A DNA stretch of 64,000 bases. Origin: Septoria linicola. Taxonomy: Eukaryota > Ascomycota > Dothideomycetes > Mycosphaerellales > Mycosphaerellaceae. How positions within the stretch are numbered: position 1 is the stretch's first letter; every line of letters begins with the position of its first letter. Location of the stretch: positions 3,472,001-3,536,000 of the forward strand of contig CP099420.1 of NCBI GenBank assembly GCA_024114885.1. The letters run 5' to 3'. Below the pieces are notes generated by a model. That model saw only the letters and a program-made list of their open reading frames with translations, did not search any database and was not told the origin of the DNA. A program made the translations under genes and the position numbers. Shown piece by piece: positions 24,218 through 34,370 of this stretch.

Positions 24218-24495
24218 TGTTAAAAGTGGAGGGCGTTTGTAGATACTACACAATATTAAGGAGGGTATAGCGTAGTAAAGAAGAATAGGGGATTAATCTT
24301 GAACTGACTTATATATATAGTGTAGTAGTAATATGCTAGGAACTAAATACAAAGTTAATTAAGTTAGTTATCTAAGAAGAGAAGAGAGAGAAGTAAGATA
24401 TACCTCTTACTAAGCCTTAGGTAGATGCCTTAGGTATCTAGAACTATACTTAGAAGTCTATATCTAGACTAACTATCTAGGATATATTCTTAACA
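24218..24495 (-). repeat. Left LTR (3' LTR) of copia element
   Basis: 278 bp, TGTTAAAAG...CTTAACA. About 17 differences from the right LTR by eye, all transitions, with each copy mutated at sites intact in the other. Confidence 0.92.
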
Positions 24496-27400
24496 CTCCT
24501 ACTTATGCTATATAGTCAGATCTTTTAATAGATTATCTATAGCACTCAAATACTAGTCTTAATCTTGATTAGTTATTAAGTACTTGCTTTTCAGACTAAT
24601 AACTAGACAGTACTAACTATTAATCTAACAAACTTTCTATACTACTATCTCCTACAAAAAAACAAAAGAAATACCTTCTATAAGATCTTCCTTCTCTCTT
24701 ATATAGGAGTGGATTGTTTAGGACATAGACTATCTAGTAAGTTACCCCTATCCTTTCTTATAGCTAATTCTAACAGCTCTCTAAATTCCTTATAGCCTAG
24801 TCCCTTACTTAGTTATATTCTATACAGCTTCTTAGTTCCCTAATAGTCTTTAGGGTGCACTATTCTTAGCTGTAGGGATCTTATATTAAGCTAGGGAGCA
24901 GAGTAACTATATACTAGTAGAGGAGATAATAGCTGCTATAGAGGAGGTCTTTAATATTAACTAGTACTTAGCCTTAGGAGGTGTCTAGTTTAGCTAGGTG
25001 CTATATAGTAATATTATAGTTAGTAATAGGTCTAATATTAGTAAGGGCATTTAGGACTTTATAAAGTCTAACTAAGGAGGAGTCAAGTAACTAAAATCTT
25101 TCTTTTAGACTCCTCTTAGTTCAGCTCTAAGGCTTAGAGTTATCTTTTGCACATCTCTTATATAAGGCAGAGCTACCTTATAAACTCCTGAAACTATAGT
25201 CTATTCTTTAGCTTAGTAAGACTATCTACTACTATCTCTTTTATATTCATATATTCTATAGAGATAAGTCTATTCTACTAGAGCTTTCTTATAGTATTGT
25301 ATGAGATATTAATGTGTTTAGACTTATTATAAACATGTAAGTCCTTAACTAGAGTAAGGGCAGCTTAGTTATTACCTTTTAGCTAAATTGGCCTAATTCT
25401 AGTAACAGTTTCCTAGTTACTAAGGATCCTTAGTTAGTAAGAACATTCTCCTACTAACTCTAGGTATCCAAGCTCTCTTAAAAGAGTACTAAGGAACTAT
25501 AACTGTTTTATATATACTCCTATAGCTATATATTTAGCTTCTATTATAGATATAGCTATAGATTTCTACTTCTTACTTATCTAGGAGATTAGTATACTAT
25601 AAAGGAAGAAGACATATCTAAGGATTAAGACTCTATTAGTCTTATCTATTATATAGTTAGAGTCTATATATCTAGTAAGGCAGCCTTAACTATTCCTTAA
25701 GTATCTTAGACTAAGGTCTAGGTTTGATCTCAGGTATCTAGTTAGCTTCTTTAGAGCCTTTATATGTCCTACTATTAGATTACTAACATAGGAGCTCAAT
25801 CTTCTAAGGGCAAATAAAATGTCTAGTCTTATAATAGTTATAAGCTATATCTATATTCTAATAATAGATTAGTACTCCTATTTATTATATCTTTCATTAT
25901 TTGGTCTAGTAGGCTTCAGACTTTCATAGCTGTCTATTAGTAAAAGAGTTAGTAATATAGTCTCTTAACCTATTCCTATCTTAGCTAGGTTCTCTTAGAT
26001 ATAGTGCTTCTAGTTAAGTTTCAGCTAGCCTTACTATCTGTTTCTTATTAGTCTTATTCTAAGAATCTTGTCTAGTTCTCTAAGATCTTTAATCTTAAAG
26101 ACCTTACTAAGTTAGTCTTTGAACTAGAGGACATCTTCTAGTCTCTCTATAGTAATAGGTATATTATTAACATAGATTAGGATTATTAGGTCTTTCCTTT
26201 TCTTATAGATTAGAAGACATAGGTCTATTTCTAATTGTCTAAATCCTATTCCTTTTAGCTTTAACATATATAGCTGATTCTAGTCTCTTATAGCTTGCTT
26301 TAGCCTATAGAGACTCCTTAGAACTTATAAGACTATACTAGTTAGTAGGTTAATACCTAGTAGTAGGATTATATAGATATCCTTATATAGGGTACTCTCT
26401 ATGAATGTATTGTTTATATCTACTTAGTATAGAACTAGGTCCTTCTTACAGACCACAGCCATGAATCCTCTTAGAGTATCCTACCTAACTATAGGGGTAA
26501 AAGTTTCTATATAGTCTACTCTATACTTTTAGGAGAACCCTTTTATAACTAGTCTTACCTTAAACTTTTTAATAGCTCTACTAAGCTTTCTCTTAATATT
26601 AAAGACCTATCTTAAGGTAACTAGGTTAGCCCCTTTTAGTAGGACTACTATAGTCTAGGTGTTATTACTTATAAGTATATCTAGCTCCTTCTAAATAGCT
26701 TCTTACTAGAGATAACCCTACTTAGGATTACTTACTACTTCCTTATAGTTCCTTAGGATTAGAACCTCCTATTTATATATTCCTACTTCTTTAGTAGCTG
26801 AGAATATAATCTCTTTAACTTCCTCTAAGAATTCTAGGTCCTATAGGATACCTAGGTTAATAGAGCTTATAGCTAAGAAGAAAGCCTAATACTCTAGGAG
26901 CATTTCCTTATCTAGCTAACTATTCTAATCTAGCTTAAGCCTAATTAGCTTCAGCTTCTAGTTAAATCTATTAAGTTCTTAGGATACTTTCCTCTTTCTA
27001 AGGGTTTACCTTAGGGCTATCTACTCCTAATCTACCTCTATAGTTTCTTAGGTAGAATTCTTAGATTCTTTCTTAACTTTCCCTTAGTCTAGGAATTTTC
27101 TATACTCTCCTATATCTTCTAGTAGAGGTAGAAGTTATATAAAGAGTTTCTTTCCTTCCTAAACCTGTACTAATAGCTAAGAGGGAGGAGGCTTCTACTA
27201 GCCTAGACTAGGAGCACCTAGGGTACTCTTACTAGCTTGTAGAGTAGGCTAGCTAATAGTTCTTAGCCTTCTAATAGGTCTTCTTTCTAGAGCTGAACTA
27301 GGGAGATTCTTAATCTTAATATTTAAGTCCAATTCTCTACCTAGCTTATCTTTAAAGAAGATTACATTAGTATACTACTTAACAGCCTTCATATCTAGCT

Positions 27401-30238
27401 CCTAGAACTTCTATACCTTTACTATATTATTATAGTATCTAATAAACATAGTATCCTTTCCTCTATTTATTAGTTTGTTACTCCTTACCTACTAAGGCTA
27501 TACTCTTATATCTATATATACTATAGCTCTATATCCCTATACCTTAAGGTAGGAGACTGTTAGTTTGATCCTATTAAAAGCTTTATTAGGTAAGAGCTTG
27601 AATCCCTTAATATTAGGTCTATTTAGAAGCTTGTTCCTTATATATACCTATGCTTTAAGGGCTTCTAGCTAAAACTTAATAGGTATCTTACTTTCTTTAA
27701 GTATTGCTCTAATAGAGGCCTCTAATGTTTAGATAGACCTCTCAACTACTCTATTCTAGAGTGAATTATAGGCCTTAGTTAGCTTAAGGGTAATTCTAAA
27801 GTCCTTCTCCTACTATTTAATTAAAGTAGTAATCTCTCTAGCATTATTAGCCCTTATAGACTTGAGGAGTGCTACTAACTGCCTTTCTACCTTAATCCTC
27901 CAGTTCTAAAGAGTAGTTAGTATATCTGATCTAGCCTTAAGTAGAAATACCTATTTCTTTCTTAAGAAGTTATTAATAATCTTAAGCTACTATATAAAAC
28001 CTTTTACTAATAATAGTAATAGTCTACAGATATCTACTAATATAAGGGCTAGTCTTTCAGGTCTTCTCTTAACAGACTTGCCTAGGTATTTCTTTATCTT
28101 ACCTATTATATAGATCCTATACTTATACTCTTCCTAGTTAGGGATTAGAATTCTTTTCTTTAAGTTAGTAACTTTATAAAGGTTTAAGAGTAACCCTCTT
28201 CCAAAGTGTGTAAATCTTCTATACTATAGCTCCTACTATTTTAGATCCTTCTCTAATAGGGTAGTATAGGCATTATTAACCTCTATAGGATTATATAGTA
28301 AGTAATATAACTTTTCCTATAAAAGAGGTAATATCTTACTAATAAATAGAATACCTCTAACTAGCTTGGTCTTTATAACTGTTTAGCTATCTAGGGAGGT
28401 GAGAGTGAAATCAGGCTTCTAGACTCCAAATTGCTTACTAAACTAATCCTATAACACAAGATTTACTCTAAGATTAGGAACAAATAGTACCCTATTAAGT
28501 AGAACTTCTCCTCCTAAGATTCCCTTTATCTATACTAGTCTAGAGTAGGTTATATAGAGGTATCCTCCTCCTACCTTAATCTATACTTTCTTCCTTAGTA
28601 GCTTTACTAATCTAAAGAAGGATAGTTAGTTAGTTATATAAGATAAGGTATAGGAATCTAAGAGCTATTCTTAGAGTAACAACTTGCCTTTAGCCTTAAT
28701 TATAGAATAGGCTAACTTATCTTAGTTATTATCTTCTAATAGGGAATTATTATTGCTTCTAGAACTAGAGTAAGTTCTAGAATTAGAACTAGAACTAGAC
28801 TCCTAAGCTAAAAATCCTTTCTTTAGAAGCTTTCTAGACTTTTCTATCCTCTAAAGCTACTTGCCCATTTTCTAGATAACCTTCTTTAGCTTATTATATA
28901 ATAATAACTTGTAGACAGCTTTCTTAATATGTCTAGCATTCCTTAGTAAAAAGGATCTTCTAACCCTCTTTCTAAGGAATAATCCCTAAGGGTCCTTCTA
29001 GTTCTTAGTACTGTTTCTCTACTAGGACAGTTTCTTAGTAGTAGAGAGGTTAGGACAATCCTTTAACTAGTACTTCCCTTTCTTATAGAGCTAGTATATT
29101 AGTAGGGACTTTCCTTAGTAGGGCTACCTAGAATAGAATATAGCTAGACCTATATCTATCTTGTCTAGATTATCTCTTACCTCTTAGGACTTAAGTAGAA
29201 GGAGAACAGTGTCTATATCCAAGGATAGTTAGGTTATAATAGTATCCTTAGCTGCTTAGTATAATATAGGTAGGGACTATAGGAGATGTTTTAGCCTTTT
29301 CTCTTAGCTCTAGTAGTAGGCTTCCTAAGGATTAATCTTAGTAATCCTCTTACCTAGGCCTCTAAGGTATCTCTATGCTTCCCTAATTGTCTTATTAGGT
29401 GACATCCTAAATATAATAAACTGCTTAATTAGACCTATAGTATAGGACTTTAGGACTCTATTATACTTGTTCTAGAGAATTACCTATATCTCAGCTACTA
29501 GTATAGTAACATACTATATCTCTAGCTCTATCTTATTATCTTTACTAATACTGTATCTAATACTAAACCTATATACTATATTGTCTTTTAAGAAGTATTA
29601 ATTCTAAGTAATATGTATCTAAAGACTAGTGTCCTACTAAACTATATATAAGTTCCCTCTAATAATTAGTTAGCTAATTGCCTAGAACTAGTCCTTTCCT
29701 TCTAGCTTGTCTATCTATAGCTTAAACTATCTCTTCTAGTTAGTTCTGTCTAGGATTAGAATCCTTTAGCTCTTCTTATCCTCTTAGTCTATTATAGAAA
29801 TAGGTGAATAGAATAAATAATTAGTAGAATACTTTAGACTAGCTAAGGATTCTAGAGAAGGGTAATTTCTTATAGTAGGGAGACTAGCTCTAAGGGACAG
29901 GGATTCCTCGTATTTAGGAAATTACTAAGACTTAGATCTTTCTCTCTTAGTAGAGTTTCTATTACTAGGTAGTAGGAAGGCTAAGTAGCCTCTTCTGACT
30001 CTAGTAATACTAGGTGCAATAGTAGAGAACTAGGCAGGTATTAATAAAGTAGAAACATACTACTATCTTATAGAGATCTTTACTAACTTATATACTACTA
30101 GGTGCAAACTAGCTTCGTTAGTAATATAGTTAGGGAAACTTCTAGGCCCTAAATGTTTTCTACAAACTATAAGGGATACAAGTAACCTGTACTAATATAG
30201 GTTACTCCTATTTAGTGTATAAACCCGGGCTTATAACC
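24496..30238 (-). pseudogene. Copia gag-pol polyprotein remnant
   Basis: The internal region is coding-derived on the minus strand. The reverse transcriptase catalytic box at 26163-26174 has both aspartates changed to asparagine, followed by ITIERLEDVLQFKD-like sequence that fits the family. Numerous stops interrupt the frame. The bases next to the left LTR (24496-24508) read GCATAAGTAGGAG on the minus strand and may be a weakened purine tract. Confidence 0.85.
30224..30238 (-). other. Copia primer-binding site resembling initiator-tRNA-Met half
   Basis: Immediately inside the 5' LTR the minus strand reads GGTTATAAGCCCGGG. Twelve bases, GGTTATAAGCCC, match the complement of the initiator tRNA-Met anticodon region (GGGCUCAUAACC) with a single G-to-A change in a TpG context, as RIP would make. 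Copia-class elements in other organisms prime from an internally cut initiator tRNA half. The match beyond these 12 bases is not clear. Confidence 0.6.
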
Positions 30239-30516
30239 TATTAAAAGTAGAGGGCGTTTATAGATACTATATAATATTAAGGAGGGTATAGCGTAGTAAA
30301 GAAGAATAGGGGATTAATCTTGAACTAACTTATACACATAGTGTAGTAGTAATATGCTAGGAACTAAATATAAAGTTAATTAAGTTAGTTATCTAAGAAG
30401 AGAAGAGAGAGAAGTAAGATATACCTCTTACCAAGCCTTAGGTAGATGCCTTAGGCATCTAGAACCATGCTCAGAAGTCTATATCTAGACTAACTATCTA
30501 GAATACATTCTCAACA
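30239..30516 (-). repeat. Right LTR (5' LTR) of copia element
   Basis: 278 bp, begins TATTAAAAG where the other copy has TGTTAAAAG and ends CTCAACA. Same length as the left copy with no gaps. Confidence 0.92.
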
Positions 30517-30521
30517 TTTAG
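30517..30521. repeat. TTTAG target-site duplication, right copy
   Basis: Identical to 24213-24217, directly after the right LTR end CAACA. Confidence 0.9.
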
Positions 30522-31650
30522 GTCTATAGCCTAGAAGCCTAATAGGACGTTCTTTACTATTATTATAGAGTTCTATATAGGCTAGAATAAGTAGAAGAAA
30601 TCACGCTTTAATACTATAGATAGCCCCTAAGACTCTACTATATAGTAGCTTAAATTAGTAGAGTAATAGAAAGCTAATAGACTAAATAACTTAATATCTA
30701 GTAGTTATAGTCGGTATATTATATATAGTAGAAACACGCTAATTAGGATCCTATAACTTAGGCTCTATTTAAGGAACTCTAGTATTATATAAGAGCTATA
30801 GCTATTAAGGATTAGAAGCCGCTAGTCTCTACTAGCCTTAGCCTTAGTATAACGGTTAAATACCTCCTTTAGCTATACTAATCTAAGCTTGTTATTAGTT
30901 TATCTATTTAGTAAAGAAGTAAAGAAAGCTATATACTTTATACTATTAAAATCCTATAGCTAAGAGTCTTATAAATTACTAGTAACTACCTTATAAATTA
31001 GTATAGGTAGAAGTATAGTACTATCTACGTAGATATAGGCTAGGATTATAATCTACTCGCGATTACTATCCTATATATTACTAATTAATTTCTTCTCTTA
31101 TTTTAAGCCCTTAGTAAATATTCGCTTTATCTACTATATAAAGCTAATTATAGCTCCCTTCTCGTCTATATTATATATATTAGATAGAGTAATCGAGTAT
31201 CTCTTAATCTTCTAGCCTAAGGTATTATAGAATAACTTAATTAAAGCGTAGTTATTAGCCTTCTTTCTCTCTTTATCTAAAGGTCGAAGATAACGTAATT
31301 CTAGCTCTTTTATATACCTACTAAGAAAACTACCTACCTAGTTCTTTCTAGGCTATCTACTAATAATAGTAGTAGTAAAGGTATAAACTATTATAGGGGT
31401 AGGAGGAATACTCCTAGTAGTTAGCTTGTTTATATATTTAACAAGTATAGACTTCTATACTAGGTTTAAGAGTTAATTCTTCTAATACTAATTATCTTTA
31501 GTGCCTTATAGAGATTTCCACCTCCTCCGTAGTGTCTCTAGGTGCACATTATATAATCTAGCAATAGTAGCGATATTTAGACGACTCTACGAGTTTAGTT
31601 TATTAATTACTATATTAATAGAGTCTATAGTTATTGAACTATGCGTGTTG
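30522..31650 (-). pseudogene. Pogo/Fot1-like transposase remnant
   Basis: Read on the minus strand, this portion carries the N-terminal psq helix-turn-helix, the DDE_1 catalytic core and part of the C-terminus. The first catalytic Asp survives in NIDEKG. The second is Asn in LLILNSYSSY, where the family has an Asp-Gly-His-Gly-Ser-His block; each change is a C-to-T or G-to-A transition. Several Trp codons are now TAG, for example two in the segment starting FFYLF. The remaining C-terminal codons continue beyond the copia and gypsy insertions. Confidence 0.8.
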
Positions 31651-31672
31651 GAAGTAGATAGAAAGTTACTCA

Positions 31673-31716
31673 AATTCCTCGTCACGTGGGAAAACTCGTC
31701 ACGTGGGGAAGCCTTC
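31673..31716 (-). repeat. Right terminal inverted repeat of pogo-like element
   Basis: Reverse complement begins GAAGGCTTCCCCACGTGACG and carries two CACGTGACGAG units. It pairs with the left repeat at 16153-16197. Confidence 0.9.
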
Positions 31717-31718
31717 TA
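31717..31718. repeat. TA target-site duplication, right copy
   Basis: TA directly after the right inverted repeat, paired with 16151-16152. Confidence 0.75.
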
Positions 31719-32553
31719 TGATACCGGCGGCGTCGCTCTTGCTTAATCGATAATTCTTGTATGTCGACACGGAGGAAGACACGCTCGGCTTGCGCTTGCC
31801 ATCGGGCGGGAGGCGGACAGAAGCATCAATGCCGGTCAATCGAAGCATGTTCCTTTCGGAAGTGCAGTATGGCGGTTGCGATTTCTGTTCCCGTGAAAGC
31901 GTTCACATGCGTCCCTTGGACCTCGCTGTCACACGTCTTTCTCGTTGCTGGTACCCTGAGGTATCATGTCATTGCGAATCGCATGGCTGTTCACAGCTTG
32001 ATCCAAACCACATATTCCTTGGTACTTGGACCTCTTGTCGCCTCGATTTCCTGTGACATAGACGACCGCTGTGACATTGTTCTTCAGGTTGCTGACCATC
32101 GCAATTGAAAGCGACGGGCACCAACTCCAGCCCAACCGTCGCTGTAACTTAGGGTTGTGATTGGTGGCGTCCTCACGAATGCCGTCAAGTGGCGCGCCTG
32201 TGCTCGGACAAACACCCTGAATCTCTTGCGAGCTACAACACCTGCTCTGAATTTCATCTGCACAAGCGGCCTCTCTCGCCGTCCTCGAAAGTTCCAATCG
32301 ACTTTGATCAGGCATAGATCTTCAATCATCTGAAGCGACTTTCTCTCTCACATTGTTCCCACCACCTACAACGCACCGCAAGCTGCAGCTCTTCACCGGT
32401 TCCACCCCGCCGCCACTTTCGAAACAGTCGCGTGGGCCAGGCGCATTAGCCACAGCTTCATTCTTGGAGGCAGAACGAATACTCGACACCGACACTCCAC
32501 CACCCTGAGGACATCACCACCCGCCAAGGACAACAAACTGACAGTCGCCCACC
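31719..32553. promoter_or_regulatory. Upstream region of calcineurin A
   Basis: 0.84 kb between the transposon right end and the calcineurin ATG. Base composition and CpA/TpG content return to normal immediately after the inverted repeat, so RIP does not visibly spread into it. The last 100 bp is CA- and CCACC-rich, like many fungal 5' leaders. No clear TATA box. Confidence 0.4.
31929..32315 (-). CDS. Possible hypothetical protein beside the transposon block
   Basis: A 128-codon frame opens with an ATG at 32315 and includes AVVYVTGNRGDKRSKYQGIC and GLDQAVNSHAIRNDMIPQ. There is no signal peptide or known motif. It lies head-to-head with calcineurin A and could be a chance frame or the first exon of a gene whose 3' end was near the transposon insertion site. 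Weak support. Confidence 0.25.
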   Translation of the reverse strand: MPDQSRLELSRTAREAACADEIQSRCCSSQEIQGVCPSTGAPLDGIREDATNHNPKLQRRLGWSWCPSLSIAMVSNLKNNVTAVVYVTGNRGDKRSKYQGICGLDQAVNSHAIRNDMIPQGTSNEKDV

Positions 32554-34370
32554 ATGGACGGGCAGGATGAGCAATGGGCAGACAATGCTGCACGAGCTGT
32601 GCAGAACAAGCAGAACCGGCAGATTCCTGAAATCGACTTTACGCTGCACACCATGGAAGACGGCACACAAGTGAGCACGCAGGAACGAGTCTGCAAAGGT
32701 GGGCATTTCCCGTCCCATAAAGTTCCGAGTGCAAGTCTGGGACTAAAGAGTGAATGCTAATTGTGACTCGCTCAGACGTGCAGGCGCCTGCTTTCAATGT
32801 GCCTACAGAAGAGCAAATTCTATCGCCCCAAGATCGCTCGAAGCCGAACCTCCAATTCCTGAAGCAGCATCTGTACCGTGAGGGTCGCTTGACGGAAGAG
32901 CAGGCATTGTGGATCATCAACGGAGGCGCGCAAGTACTCCGTGCAGAGCCCAACTTGCTCGAAATGGATGCGCCCATAACAGTGTGCGGTGATATTCACG
33001 GGCAATATTTCGACTTGATGAAGCTGTTTGAAGTGGGAGGAGACCCAGCAGAGACCAGATATCTCTTCTTGGGAGACTACGTGGATCGCGGGTACTTCTC
33101 CATTGACTGCGTGCTGTATTTGTGGGCACTCAAGATGTGGTACCCAAACACTCTCTGGCTTCTCCGCGGAAACCACGAGTGCAGACACTTGACGGACTAC
33201 TTTACATTCAAGCTGGAATGCAAGCACAAGTACAGCGAGAAGGTGTACGAAGCATGCATGGAGGCTTTCTGCTGCCTGCCACTCGCGGCTGTTATGAACA
33301 AGCAGTTCCTCTGCATTCATGGAGGTCTCAGCCCAGAGCTGCACACACTTGATGATCTCAAGTCTTTGGATCGTTTCCGGGAACCACCCACGCACGGGCT
33401 GATGTGCGACATCCTGTGGGCAGATCCACTGGAAGAGTTTGGTCAAGAGAAGACGCAGGAATACTTCATTCACAACCACGTACGAGGATGTTCATACTTC
33501 TTCAGTTACCCAGCAGCTTGTGCGTTCCTGGAGAAGAACAACCTTCTATCGATCATCAGAGCCCACGAAGCGCAGGACGCTGGCTACCGTATGTACCGCA
33601 AGACCAGGACGACAGGCTTCCCCTCCGTAATGACCATCTTCTCCGCACCAAACTATCTGGACGTGTACAACAACAAGGCAGCTGTGCTCAAGTATGAGAA
33701 CAATGTCATGAATATCCGACAATTCAACTGCACACCACACCCTTACTGGCTGCCCAACTTCATGGACGTGTTCACCTGGTCTCTTCCTTTCGTGGGCGAG
33801 AAGATCACGGACATGCTTATTGCGATTCTTAACACTTGCAGCAAGGAAGAGTTGGAAGATGAGACCCCACTTTCATCTGGCCCATCTTCGCCACCTCTGA
33901 TCGGTCATTCTTCGACTGCAGGCATGGACCCCGATAGTGTTGAATACAAGCGAAAGGCAATCAAGAACAAGATTCTGGCAATTGGCAGACTGTCCCGTGT
34001 TTTCCAAGTTCTGCGAGAGGAATCGGAGCGCGTCACTGAGCTCAAGACTGCTTCCGGTGGACGCCTACCGGCTGGAACGCTTATGCTGGGTTCGGAAGGC
34101 ATCAAGGCAGCCATTACCAACTTTGAAGACGCTCGTAAGGTCGACTTGCAGAATGAGCGTCTGCCACCTAGCCATGAAGAAGTGCGCAGAAGTACAGAGC
34201 ATGCTCGTGATGAAGCACTTAAGCGAGCCTCAAGAGATGCCGAGAATGATCAACAGCTGCAAGGTGTGGCGAGGAGGATATCAATGTCAGTGGACGATCT
34301 TTCCTATCTTCCTGCTAATCGGAGGGGTCCATCACTGCCCAGCCGTCCAAGGGCCAAGACGGGCATATGA
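32554..34370 (+). CDS. cnaA: Calcineurin catalytic subunit A (Ca2+/calmodulin-dependent Ser/Thr phosphatase)
   Basis: Exon 1 is 32554-32698, the intron 32699-32775 (77 bp) and exon 2 32776-34370, giving 579 residues. The ATG sits in a strong CACCATGG context. The splice yields TQERVCKDVQAPAF, matching other filamentous fungal calcineurins. Metallophosphatase signatures are intact: GDIHG at residues 120-124, GDYVDRG at 148-154 and GNHE at 180-183. The calcineurin B-binding helix region follows the catalytic core. The calmodulin-binding segment is at about 443-465 (IGRLSRVFQVLREESERV) and the autoinhibitory segment near 486-512 (SEGIKAAITNFEDARK). The protein acts in the cytoplasm, dephosphorylating transcription factors such as Crz1 in calcium, cell-wall and stress signalling. 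The promoter is compact, with the transposon block ending about 0.84 kb upstream. Confidence 0.97.

Larger units (their letters stand above)
24218..30516 (-). mobile_element. Ty1/copia-type LTR retrotransposon, RIP-degraded, nested in pogo-like element
   Basis: A 6299-bp element with two 278-bp LTRs and an exact TTTAG target duplication. The left LTR begins TG and both LTRs end CA. Orientation is minus: a primer-binding site lies just inside the right LTR, and the reverse transcriptase box near 26163-26174 reads on the minus strand as Tyr-Val-Asn-Asn within IYVNNIPI, where copia elements have Tyr-Val-Asp-Asp. No long open frame remains. CpA and TpG are depleted but less completely than in the gypsy element, suggesting fewer RIP cycles. 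Confidence 0.92.
16153..31716 (-). mobile_element. Pogo/Fot1-like DNA transposon, interrupted by two LTR elements
   Basis: Near-perfect inverted repeats of 44-45 bp bound the block and TA flanks both ends. Subtracting the two inserted retrotransposons and their extra target copies leaves 2137 bp, a normal size for Fot1/pogo-like elements. Transposase remnants on the minus strand read in order from the right end: a psq-type helix-turn-helix (IATIARLYNVHLETLRRRWK near 31500-31610), the first DDE aspartate in YNIDEKG (31164-31166), the block before the second aspartate (ADG..LPP type, near 31000), the mutated second aspartate at 30804-30806, and a C-terminal block beginning FFYLF near 30590. The remainder of the C-terminus is split between 23858-24217 and 16250-16734. 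RIP has introduced many stops, so it is non-autonomous. Confidence 0.88.

Noticed and set aside
16240..31680. Possible CRISPR-like or satellite array suggested by repeated TAG/CTA words
   Set aside because: The repetition comes from RIP-reduced dinucleotide diversity; no regular spacing or unit.
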